DNA of 64,000 nucleotides, taken from Leptidea sinapis (Eukaryota > Arthropoda > Insecta > Lepidoptera > Pieridae). The notes beneath the pieces were generated by a model, which saw only the letters and a program-made list of their open reading frames with translations, had not been told where the DNA came from and made no database searches. Made by a program: the position numbers and the translations under genes. Below, one piece after another: positions 34,057 through 44,688 of the stretch. Positions within the stretch are counted from its first letter, which is position 1; each line of letters begins with the position of its first letter. The stretch spans positions 7,340,501-7,404,500 of the forward strand of contig NC_066282.1 of NCBI RefSeq assembly GCF_905404315.1. Reading direction: 5' to 3'.

Positions 34057-34431
34057 TATTTATAACATGAGCATATGATATATATTATAATAAAATATTT
34101 ATAGACAGTAATAAATCAAGCATACAAGAATTTGAGTTAGGTAATGCTAATGACGATTGACGTCCAAAGATCTGGTTTGAATTTCTAGAGTTCAGCACTG
34201 CACACAACTACATTCGGGACTTGCCTGTCAACCATCATCCAGCAATCTAGAAATTGCAGTAAATTGAAAATAGATATCTCTGTTATATAAATAAATAAGA
34301 GAAGGCAATAATACACATACATTACATAATGGAGTATGTAAGAGATATTTAAAGGCAACATTCCTACAGTTATTAAAACAAATTTAATGAAGTCAAGCCA
34401 CAATACGTACTTGACATAATATGGATACCAT
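34057..34431. other. AT-rich stretch, nothing recognised
   Basis: The minus frame 34185-34403 (72 residues) is hydrophobic, but shows no family signature. Confidence 0.4.
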
Positions 34432-34709
34432 ATTTTTTTATGACAGACAAGCAGGACGTTCAGCTGATGGTAATTGAAACGAACTGCTCATTACAACGCT
34501 CGGAATTCTTGAGAAACTCAAAAATTCTGAGCGGCACTACAATTGCGATCCTCAGCTTGTAAGATGTTAAGTCTCATTTGCCCAGTAATTTCACTAGCTA
34601 CGGCGCCCTTCAGACCGAAAAACAATAATCCTTACACATTTCTGGTTCACGGTAGAAACTGGCGCCGTTGTGGTACCCATAATAAAGTCGGCATCCTGTA
34701 CAAAGGTGA
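34432..34709 (-). mobile_element. SINE-like repeat, copy 7
   Basis: Reverse orientation with a T-run (34433-34440) as tail; 'gagcggcactacaattgcg' and 'ggcatcctgtacaaagg' identify it. A deletion removes one arm of the 3' hairpin. Confidence 0.85.
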
Positions 34710-34916
34710 CTCTGACTTTAAACACAGGAAAATTAAAATAAAAGAAAACATATATCAAAGAGGAATGCAACGTTAATATATTCTAGGAAATAAGATCAAA
34801 GGGGGTTTTAATTTTAATTTACTATTTAAATTTACAGGGCGTATTCAATTGTTTGAATGCCTTATGGGTTAGGATAGGATAAGAGCACCTTTTCATAATA
34901 AGGCTACAACACAATT

Positions 34917-35045
34917 CAAATTCAAATATTTTTATTCAAAATAGGATTCAAAATCACTTACTACGTCGAAAACTACCATCCATTCAAAATAGACTGCCTC
35001 ACATTTCAAATCTACAGGACAGAAAAGGGTTTTAAATTCTTACTT
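34917..35045 (-). pseudogene. LINE family E, 3' tail
   Basis: Starts with 'caaattcaaatatttttattc' type text and 'taggattcaaaatcacttac', as at 22393-22460. Only the 3' untranslated end is present. Confidence 0.7.
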
Positions 35046-35537
35046 AATAAAATTATTTCAAACAGTCAAATCCCCGTTACTTCAAAGGAAATAAATAAAA
35101 AATACATCAAACGCACTAGCCAGTGATGAATAAAATAAATATCAAAATCAGAATCGACCCTAGGGCCCTAGTTCATTATCACTAACCATAAATTGATACC
35201 AATTATGACCTCACCCCAATAGAGCATCTCGTATAAAATGATTATAAGAAGTAAGTAGAAAAAGGGAAAAAAAGGGAATGTGTTAATTCAATAAAAGTAT
35301 CAACTATCATAACTTTCACTGTATTAGCTAACCAACAGAAGTATCGAGAATTCTCGAACATTTCCGATAGTAATTGAAGTTTTAAATAAACCAGTATCGT
35401 GCTTTATTAACTTGGAACTGACAGTGTTCATATTAAAAATGTACACGAAATGATCCAGTCCACGCGTTATTACAAGTCGAGACAATAAACTTAGATCCAG
35501 ATACTGGAGCGTGTAGGAGATAGTTATACACTCAAAA
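35046..35537. other. AT-rich stretch, nothing recognised
   Basis: 'taaataaaccagtatcgtg' near 35383-35401 resembles 41008-41027, a possible old dispersed repeat. Confidence 0.4.
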
Positions 35538-35838
35538 TGGGAGGCTCCTTTGCACAGGATGCCGGCTAGACTATGGGTACCACATTGGCGCCTATTTCTG
35601 CCGTGAAGCAGTTATGTATGTCGCATTATTGTATTTCGATCTGAAGGGCATCGTAGCTAGTGAAATTACTGGGCAAATGAGACTTAACATCTTATTTCTG
35701 TTTGTTTAGGTGATGAGCGAAATCGTGGTGCCGCTCAGAATTTTCGGGTTTTTCATGAATCCTGAGCGGCACAGGATTGTAATGGGCAGGGCGTATTAAT
35801 TACCATCAGCTGAACGTTTCCCTTATTGTCATAAAAAA
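35538..35838 (+). mobile_element. SINE-like repeat, copy 8
   Basis: Nearly full length; 3' hairpin intact; part of the 'ctgctcgtctcgtc' end is deleted just before 'ccttattgtcataaaaaa'. Confidence 0.88.
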
Positions 35839-36264
35839 GGACCCATTTCAACTCAAATATAGTTCTAGAATTTTTGGTATCATGATCATGATATTATCGG
35901 CCCCGCTGTCTGCCTGTCCGTCTGTCGGTTTGCAGAACGTCAAAAATTTCATAGCTGAAATTATTGACTTTTGTAAAATAAAAAAAAAGATTTTACAAAA
36001 GTTTTTAAAACATACATATTTTTTGATAGGTTAGAAGAAGAGGATGTTCTTAAACAGTTGATTAATGATAATTACTATATTATAAGATAAACATCCAACA
36101 TATTTGGTATTCGCTCTACTCACGTCTCACTATCCTATAATTAGATGATATATAAAAAAATCGTGTCATATTGTTTGTCTGCGATGAACTCTTTAACCAC
36201 TGACAAGACAACTCTTGCCACCAACTTCTTAATTTATTAGTTGCATAAAGTATTAATATAGATA
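35839..36264. other. No gene recognised
   Basis: Contains 'gtctgcctgtccgtctgtcgg' (about 35908-35928), a motif frequent inside lepidopteran Helitron-like repeats. No termini seen. Confidence 0.4.
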
Positions 36265-36570
36265 AAGGATTGGTCTCCGCTGTGCTACAACTAATTCTAC
36301 GCCCAAGTGGGCGTACTCGAGTCAGTCTCGAACAATGTGTGACGTTGACGTGCCACATGTTCTGTTAAACTTTGCTAATAATTGAAACTAAAACTTTATA
36401 ACAATAATACTACAAGAAATAAGAAAGACACTGGGATCACATATCATCAGTATGTATTTTGTATTATATTAATTTCAATGTAAAATAACACGAAGCATAC
36501 GTTACAAAATTTGAAAGATGCCATTGAGTGTCAAGGTGCCACGCACATAAGCATCTAACAGTTGCCGTAA
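36265..36570. repeat. Dispersed repeat of unknown class, copy 1
   Basis: Matches 55555-55900 in the same orientation, including 'gaacaatgtgtgacgttgac', 'tgccacatgttctgtt' and 'gatcacatatcatca', about 80-85% alike by eye. No coding signature and no termini that I can define. Confidence 0.8.
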
Positions 36571-36970
36571 CAAAAAAGCTTTTGTTCTTAGGTAGTTTAG
36601 TGTCTAGTTGGAGATCAGCGGATACAAATTCTTAATCTAAGGTTGAAAATTTGTTTTACAGTACAGGTATAAGTCAATTTTTTTCGTAGAAAACTTTTTC
36701 GAATGACAGAATATGCCTAGCGTAGCTTATTTGCAAGCTATTTAAGAACATTCATAATTAACCCCCTTTTTGTATTTTTTTTTGCCTATTTGGTATGCTT
36801 GATAGAAAATATAAATAATATAAAATTAGGTGATTAAATTACTTTAGCTCTTCTTATGTTAGTAATCGTGTTAAACAGCGGATTTGTTAAGACTTGAACG
36901 AGGAGAAAAAAATAATAAAGCTAATAATAAATGATAATAAAGCAAGCCTCTTGACTCCAGAATAGTATCC

Positions 36971-37033
36971 GTAATCAAAGAACAACTCAGCTATCAATAT
37001 TTGAATATTCACCGTTTGATCTCAAATACATAC
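36971..37033. repeat. 60-bp dispersed repeat, inverted partner at 44049
   Basis: Reverse complement of 44049-44111 with about 10 differences ('tttgagatcaaacggtgaata' core). Confidence 0.75.
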
Positions 37034-37164
37034 AATTGACAAAATACATTTGCTCCGAACTCTCTTCTTTGTGTTCTTGATTGAGCACTGAATAACGCTT
37101 TTATTGATATTTTGCCAATTTTTGGTGTTTTACGCTCATCTAAACAAATTGTCTAATAAAAATG

Positions 37165-37402
37165 TGTTAAAAGAAATCAAATTCAAATGTTTGTATTCTA
37201 AATACGATATGATATCACTTATTGAAATTCAAAAAATACCACCCATCCGAAAAGTATGTCTCAGACCTGAGAAGAATGGCGCAAGAAACTCAGCGAGCTG
37301 TTTTCATAAAAATTTGGTTACAATGTAATATCGTATATAATTTAGTAATTAATAGCATGAGCGCGGTTGCTCCATTCCCAATCTGTGGCGTGAAAGCAGG
37401 CT
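37165..37402 (-). pseudogene. LINE family E, 3' untranslated region
   Basis: 'caaattcaaatgtttgtattc', 'ctcagacctgagaagaatgg' and 'ctccattcccaatctgtgg' in the same order as 22393-22650. Coding part missing. Confidence 0.75.
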
Positions 37403-37429
37403 AATGATTCCTAACAGCTTGTGTTCAGA

Positions 37430-37822
37430 ACCCTTACTTATTTTATAAGATATGTGAAAGTAAGTTTGTTACACTTTCATACCTAAACCATTGAACCGAT
37501 TTTGATGAAATTAAGTACAAAGATAGACAAGAGCTTGGGAAAGGGCATAGGTAACCTTTAATCGCGAATAAAAGGCTTGGCCGAGTTGAAATAGGTATGG
37601 AAGTTTGTATGAAAGTTCGTCAATGTCGAAGATAACACCGTGAAACTTTGTAAAATTTTGACATGTAAGGAGATGAAAATGGGGATGAAAGTTCTATAGT
37701 AAGTATTTTTTACATTTTGTATAAACCACAACAATTTGTGTGCAATGTGAGTATATTTACAAAATAAAAAATGCTGCCCAAAATAACTATTGCACGTGGA
37801 CGAAGTCGTGAGTAAAAGCTAG
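37430..37822 (+). mobile_element. Non-autonomous Helitron-like element
   Basis: It has the 'ccgattttgatgaaatt' body of the element at 11910 and ends in 'gtggacgaagtcgtgagtaa' followed by aagCTAG (37819-37822) and T. A weak GC hairpin precedes the CTAG. The 5' end is diverged ('ccttacttattttataag'). Confidence 0.6.
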
Positions 37823-37884
37823 TATTATCATAAATGCACAAAATAAATATAGAAATATTTAACTCGTTACCCACTTATTAAAAC

Positions 37885-38095
37885 AACAATTCAGTTATAA
37901 ATAAGAGTCAATTTGTATTCCTGAATCTTCAGCCTAAATATTAAAAGTTGAGGAAGTCCCCCTTTATTCGTTCACTTTTACAAATTTCATCACAAAACGC
38001 CTAATTTCAGTTTGGTAAATTTTTGCAGCCATCGAGAAACTTTTCAGCGATTATGGTGTTATTTGTTTTGTGTAGGGTTGTCTCTCGGTTGCTTT
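37885..38095 (+). repeat. Dispersed repeat of unknown class, copy 2
   Basis: Partner of 30760-31025 without the internal tandem duplication. Confidence 0.75.
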
Positions 38096-39297
38096 AAATA
38101 TTAATATTATAGTGATAACATCTTAAGGCGCTCTAAATACTATTTGTCAGTTTTGAATGAAACTGAGCCGTCACGCTCAGCTATGAATCTTGTCTGCATA
38201 ATATCGGCTCGGGTCAAGTATACAATCTCAGAAGTTTTTACTTTTTCAGTTAGTTCCTCCGCTTTTTTACTATTAATGTATATTATTATTTATCATGTAT
38301 AAAATAGCTATAATTTACAATTAATTTAATATTATATATTGTATTCATTGTGATGCTTCCTGTGTGCGATTCCTGTAGCTCATAGCCCCCAAGTTATATC
38401 ATAAGTCTTTAAGGCCGCTATCGCAAGAATCCGCCAAAACAGCGCATTACTGAAACCATTTCTTGGCGGTTTACATTAACCTTATATTTTTACAACAAAT
38501 AATTATGAGAAGAAAATTCCTTTTTTCTTAACAATTCTATTTTTTATTGACAGTGTGAAAAAAAAAACCTCAGTGATTTATTTTTTTTACATTCGCTTTC
38601 CAAATAACTTAACTTCTTTAGCGAAACTCAAAATATAAAAAAAGTGAAACTTATAACAAAACATGTATAAATCATTTGATTAAATGGTTTCCACAAAACC
38701 CACAATTAAAATAAACGATGGCTTATTTGAATTTTCAAGAATACAAATAAAAACACTATACAAATTTAGAAGTAGTTGGAAATTATTCATCACTAAATAA
38801 TACTATAACTTATCAATATTTGACTGAAATTTTGCTTCAAAACCATAGAAAATTAGCAAAATTTTTCATTGTTTCGTTTTGTTACTATAAAACTGATGTT
38901 TTCCATTTGATTCTTTCAGGCAAATTTTCTTGTAAAAAGGTAAAAATTTGTAAGTGAAATACAATAAAGCTTACGTTCTATCGTACAAGCGAAGTAATTG
39001 AAAATAAAAAACACAATTACAGAGTTACTCCTTAACGTAAATAAAGCTTACCGAATTTAATTTGCTTTGCCTTTAGTAGACAATCTTTTTTAGTTAATTT
39101 CAGACATTGTTTGATTATTATACAAAATTATAAGATTCAAATATCTCTTTGTTAAGAGCTTACAATATCATAGAATGTTTTGAAATGTTCTCCATTCACT
39201 TATTTAAGGTAAATTCAAAATTTTCATAAATAATCTTCCAAAATTTAAAGGGCACTTTTAAAGATTATTTTCTTTGATCAAACATAACTTTTACCAG
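38096..39297. other. Long AT-rich stretch, nothing recognised
   Basis: No frame, repeat or terminal inverted repeat found. Confidence 0.5.
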
Positions 39298-39607
39298 CGA
39301 GAGGCTGCTTTGCACAGGATGCCGGCTAGATTATGGTTACCACAACGGTGCCTATTTCTGCCGTGAACCAGTAATCTGTAAGCATTACTGTTTCGGTCTG
39401 AAGGGCGCGGTAGCTAGTGAAATTACTGGGCAAATCAGACTTAACATCAGCTTATGTCTGAAGGTGACGAGCGCACTTGTAGTGTCGCTCAGAATTTCTG
39501 GGGTTTTTCAAGAATACTTAGCGGCACTGCATTGTAATAGGCAGGGCGTATCAATTAGCATCAACTGAACGTCTTGCTCGTCTCGTCCCTTATTTTCATA
39601 AAAAAAA
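39298..39607 (+). mobile_element. SINE-like repeat, copy 9
   Basis: Full length, tail 'ttattttcataaaaaaa'. The 3' hairpin is weakened by substitutions (gtcgctcag against cttagcggc). A small duplication near 39446-39458 adds 'cagcttatg'. Confidence 0.88.
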
Positions 39608-40370
39608 CCTCTCGATATTTTTAGTAAGGATAGTGAATTTGAAATTTAGACAATCTATCTTGATAATAGGTTTTATCTGTATGCAGACGACTATGTGAAG
39701 GTTAATGTGTTAAGTTATACTTCGTGTGGTAATATTGAATGTCAGTGGGATTGCGGATAGGACTTTGGACTAAGTTATTTACTGCTGGAACTTGAAGTAC
39801 TTATTCAATGAAACTTATTTAATAGTGCAAGTTTATAATCAAGTGATGCAGTTGTACCAAATAAGTTTTACGTAGCAAGAAGTATAACCGTATACCTACT
39901 ATTAAAATGACATTACTTGCTTTTGTGGTGGAGTTGTATTTCGGGTTAACCTTACGTGAAAGAATGGTGCCTGTGTTGATAGTTCGCTGTCGTTTTATCA
40001 TGTATATTAGCGTTACCAACATATTTATAATTTTAATTCATTAAAATTTTTATATTTGGTGGATTTTATTTAATTAGCATAATTTATTTAATTATCAATA
40101 TTATTTTTAAATGGTAATAATCTATTAAAATGTAAAATATAGACAGACAACTGACAACACCAATATGACGTTGTCAGTTGACCACGAATACAGGTATTCA
40201 AGCTGTAACACCGGTACGAGGTGGTCGATTAAAATGTTTTAAATTCTATAATGACAGTAATTTTGTTTCTAACTACGATCTTAATATACGATCTTTAATA
40301 ATTATAACCTTTGATATCAAAACAGTGTACAGTGCTAATATCTATTAATCGTTGTATTTTGTAATATGTT
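39608..40370. other. AT-rich stretch, nothing recognised
   Basis: No supported gene; the minus frame 39819-40022 has no signature. Confidence 0.45.
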
Positions 40371-40620
40371 GCTAGATCATGGGTACCACAATAGCGCCTA
40401 TTTCTGCTGTGAAGCAGTAATGTGTAAGTATTATTGTGTTTCGGTCTGAAGGACGCCGTAGCTAGTGAAATTACTGGGAAAACGAGACTTGTCTCAAAGA
40501 GACGAGCGCAATTGTAGTGCCGCTCAGAATTTTCTTTCAAGGTTCCTGATCAGCAGTGCATTGTAATGGGGAAGGCGTATCAATTACCATCAGCTGAACG
40601 TCCGGCTCGTCTCGTCCTTT
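40371..40620 (+). mobile_element. SINE-like repeat, copy 10 (5'-truncated)
   Basis: Starts at 'gctagatcatgggtaccac' and ends without tail at 'ctcgtctcgtccttt', where it meets a reversed copy. Confidence 0.85.
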
Positions 40621-40780
40621 AAGTCTCATTTGCCCAGTAATTTCACTAGCTACGGCGCCCTTCAGACCGAAACACAATAATGCTTACACATGACTGCTTC
40701 ACGGTAGAAATAGGCGCCGTTGTGTATTGTGTATGTATACCCATAATCTAGCCAGCATCCTGTGCAAAGGAGCCTCCCAC
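40621..40780 (-). mobile_element. SINE-like repeat, copy 11 (3'-truncated)
   Basis: Reverse-oriented 5' half, from 'aagtctcatttgcccagtaa' to 'gcaaaggagcctcccac', joined directly to copy 10. 'gtgtattgtgtatgtatac' is a small local expansion. Confidence 0.85.
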
Positions 40781-41277
40781 TTACCACTTACCGTGGGCTT
40801 ATAAACTGACCTTATCCATGCGGCAAATTGTGACATTGCATGTGACGAAAGGAAAAGTGCACAATGTTTGGTGATTGATGATATCATTTGTTTTTCACTC
40901 GCTCCCCAACCGCCTATATTCTTCGCTCGCCAGTGAAAAATAAATGTACGAAGAAACAGAAATTTCTCGAACACTTCAACATGTGTAACAAGATTCGTTG
41001 ACACTTAAAATAAACCAGCATCGTGTTATAGTTACCGTGAAGTGACGTCAATAAGATCGAGTTGCCACAGCTGATTTTATGTAGTATATACTGAATTTAC
41101 AGTAAAGACACTCGACCTACATTGTGCTGTTGTCGCGAATTTAATCTGAATTACTTTAGTGAGTCCTTCACTATAGACACGTTTATTTGTAGTAATATCT
41201 ATTCTAAACTCAAAACAATATAATTATATTTGTTTTATCATAGTTTTTGAGCATGAATTTGCCACCATTGAGTTGAT
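40781..41277. other. No gene recognised
   Basis: The minus frame 40699-41004 starts outside and reads across the SINE-like copy, so it is not a gene. Confidence 0.45.
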
Positions 41278-41548
41278 TGGAACCCGCTACCTCTCGCTTT
41301 CTGTGCGAGCGCTCTTTCCACTGAGTCAACCATTCGAGTGACTAATCTTGTATGTCTTGTTCATCGCTCAGGTTGTGGCTACATCTACAGGATCTACTTT
41401 ACAGTTGATAAGCTGCTCAACCACAATATTTGCATATTATGAAATTGACTTGAGATGTGGATCTTTCAAATCTAAACATTCCCACATCGTTAACAAATTT
41501 TGTTTTCAAATTTAATTTGGGTAATTAATCCCAGAAGTGAAGGTTATC
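41278..41548 (-). mobile_element. tRNA-derived SINE
   Basis: Minus strand: A-box type 'ttgactcagtggaaagagcgc' and B-box half 'agcgggttcca' are preserved around 41281-41330; body and tail text ('ctacaggatctactttacag', 'gaaattgacttgagatgtgg') matches 53540-53640. Head changes show it cannot be a working tRNA. Confidence 0.7.
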
Positions 41549-43191
41549 ATTTTACAAAAATAACAAATTGTTTATATCGACGTTTTTTGTTTTGGCATTT
41601 ATCACGAAGATATCCGATGCATAAAGCATAACAACCCGCTATACACAAATTAGTAATCGCTGTTTAGGCTATACATAATATATGACCGGCAAACTTGAAT
41701 GATAGCATTCTTAGATCTTGTATTATTAGTCATTACTGACCTCATGGTGCGAAACAAGGTGCTTTTTAAACATCTAAATTTGATTTATCAGACTCGAAAG
41801 GAATGCTGAATAAGATTAACATTTGCAGATTTTCGCTTTGAAACAAGTATCACTAATCACCTGGTTACGGTACGTTTATGATACCGTGAAAACAGTTTGT
41901 AATTGTTCACCTTCTTATATTAAGCCGTTCACGTTCACCGGCAATGACTTTCTGTACACAAAATACAATATATAAATTGTTTTTCCCCGGGCATTTTAAA
42001 AAGAACAGCAACTCTTTAGTTTTAATTTCTAATTGTGTGCTAGTCGCGTCCTTACAACTTGTAGCCTATGTATTTCTCGACCTTTGGAAAATATGAATTA
42101 AATATTGTTAGTAATAGGATTTTCATTATGTATTATCCATCTGTACGTACCTTATCTAAAGAAATTAATGAAGAATGTGTCTTTTGTTTGTTGCTTTGTT
42201 CTATTTATAAATATTTTAATAACTTTGTAAAACTCATAAGAGTCAAACGCTGAACTAAAACTGCACACAGAATATCATAGAAGAAAATAGTTTGAAAAAG
42301 CAAAAAAACACGCTTTGGTTGAAAAGATCATGGTTGAAATTTAAAAATAACATACATTCCTGCCAATTAACAAAAATCTTATTTTGCGAATTGAAAAATA
42401 GAATTATTTTTCAAATTAATGTATTGTCATCGGTCCTCGATAAATCAACGAAGCTTAAAATCTCGCCGTTTCAAATTGGGTCAAAATCGCGCCCAAACAC
42501 ACATACATACAGGTGAAGCTAATAAAAAGCGTGTAAAAAAGGTAGTAGGCTGTTTCAAGATTTTTATAATAAACATAGAATCTGTAATTAAGAAAATAGT
42601 CAGATTATCATTTTAACAATAAGTTAGTTCTAACTAGACTGAAAATCCTGGTAAACCAAAAGCGACGCTAAAATGTAATTGCAAGTTGGCAGTTAAATAA
42701 AACTACAGGGGAAAGTTTAAGCAGTTCTCCTAACGATGGAACGACCGTTAACAATTTATTGCGAACCTTTTATAAGGTTATTATAGTTGTTGACTCCTTT
42801 ATAATAATTCTGCAACAGTAGAACTAACTTTATGAGGCATATTCGCTTAGCGCAGCACTTCTACACCTATTTCTACTGTTTATAGCGAATCACTTGTATT
42901 GTTGCGTTCCGGCCATCGATATGTAATAATCTTAGATACACAAATCCATATAAAATTTTAAATAATAAATATACGCATCAACATAATTTATTAATGCAAA
43001 TTATATGTCCCACTTTCACGAAAAGATCAATTGATAAAAAGATGTCTTAAAAGCAGCGCATAGTCAAGTAAAGATAATGATAGAAAAAGCATCATTGTTT
43101 TCGCGTAGATGGCGTTTCCTTATTACGAATGAGTACAAAAAAGTATTATGCGGAAATTACTGGTCGTTGAACTCACACGATTTCACCTTCT
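41549..43191. other. Long AT-rich stretch, nothing firm
   Basis: Around 42475-42530 'cgcgcccaaacacacatacatacagg' and 'gctaataaaaagcgtgta' resemble the end of a dispersed insect repeat, from memory only. Frames at 42068-42616 have no domain. Confidence 0.4.
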
Positions 43192-43480
43192 GAAATCGGC
43201 AAGTGCGCGGCGCGGGGCGCCGCGGTATGCCTTATATCGGCGTGATTCAGGCGCGCGCGCAGCGGTTTTTTCAATTCGTTTTATTTTACGTTGTTTATAA
43301 TTAGGATGATTTGAGTGAATGTATCTGAAAGCTATTGAAACAAGCTATAAGGTCATGCAAAATATACCATCTTATAAATAAAATAAGGGTCAGAACTTGG
43401 TCAAAGCGTAGCGTGCCATACGGCACTTTCAATTTTTGTGTATCTGAAAAATCTAGTGCCTTTGGGCACTTGCCGATTTC
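43192..43480. repeat. Inverted-repeat-bounded, GC-rich segment
   Basis: 15-bp perfect inverted repeats (gaaatcggcaagtgc, 43192-43206; its complement 43466-43480) bound 289 bp. Inside lies a GC-only hairpin with 8-bp stems (43206-43213 and 43217-43224, GGG loop) and a CG-repeat 'ggcgcgcgcgc' (43251-43261). It could be a MITE or a foldback; no target duplication is evident. Confidence 0.65.
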
Positions 43481-43544
43481 GCAAAGTTCAGTGGAAGGGA
43501 TTTGTGCAATTATGTTAATTGTCGTTTGAACAAAGCCCGTACAC

Positions 43545-43655
43545 TGATCTGTTTCAACGTTACATTATGTTACCTGTAGACATGCGCATTGATGCGGATG
43601 CAATGCTCAAAATACCTATATATGCGCAGCCAGAGAGTAGACAGGCGTCTTTGAT
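43545..43655 (-). pseudogene. LINE A endonuclease scrap
   Basis: 'agacatgcgcattgatgcgga' and 'gcagccagagagtagacagg' match 20922-20982. About 110 bp. Confidence 0.7.
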
Positions 43656-44048
43656 TTATTTTAAATGCAATTTAAATTTAATAGATGAGCCAATATAAAA
43701 TCGAGTATAGTGGTATCATATCTCCATAGTTACATTAAATATTATATTATCAGTTTTAATATAGAATGTCGTAATTTATAATTACGAGTTTAATTAGTGC
43801 CAATATAGGCACCAACCTCAAAAGGTTGTAAAGAAATTTTAGTTTTACATTGAACTGCACGTTAAATGTAACAAGTAATTTATTAATTGAGAAGAACATT
43901 CCTTCAAAATATAAAAAATGTGATGTGCTAAGCGATTACTTATAACCTCGTATACACTTATAATTTTATTTATTCTCGCCAGTGATGATATTATAGATAA
44001 CATAAGGAAATGAAGGAAAAGTTCAAATAACTTTATTCTCTCAATCGT

Positions 44049-44111
44049 AGTACGTATTTGAGATCAAACGGTGAATATGCAAATATTGAGAACTCGATTG
44101 TACTTTGATTA
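44049..44111. repeat. 60-bp dispersed repeat, inverted partner of 36971
   Basis: See 36971-37033; opposite orientation, 7 kb apart. Confidence 0.75.
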
Positions 44112-44688
44112 CAAATACGATTGTGCAAACGAATGGAGTCTTTGTATAAATAACTAACATTTACATCTATGTCATCCGTATACTATCAATTCGTGAGAAT
44201 TTATTTATGTTTTTGCCTTACATCTCCGTCGTTACTCCACCGACTTGATTTCTTTCCAAGAAAAATATAGGGATTAAAATTTTCTATAAAATTGTCACTT
44301 TCAACTTATTTGCAGTAACAAACCGAGATATTTGTAACAATTATTTTAATTAAACTTCATATTAAGTTCTGGGAGTGGTAGTGCCATGTTGGGCCCTCAC
44401 GGACACAACCGAATTGGGCCGGCACGCCCGGAGAAATACCACTCCCCCACTCGAAACCGGCGTGAAAGAGCGGCTATGCCGCTGTGTTTCGACCGGTGAG
44501 TGGGGTATCCGGAGGCCTACACCCCCCCTCCCAAATACAAATGGCAGCACAGACTATAGAGACTACTCCAGGACGGTACCAGGCTATGCAGCCCTGGAGA
44601 ATCCGTCCCTGGGCGTCCACAATTAGGGCCTGTACCTAACAGTGGTTGCCCAGGCTGCCCCGCGTATTCTGGAGGGGGCAAAACTGCG

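Noticed and set aside
35538..35838. Target duplication 'actcaaa' around SINE-like copy 8
   Set aside because: The right copy is 12 bases beyond the tail, so it is not adjacent and may be chance.
43190..43270. rDNA or a CpG-island host promoter
   Set aside because: No similarity to rRNA that I can see, no adjacent coding exon, and the segment is bounded by inverted repeats.
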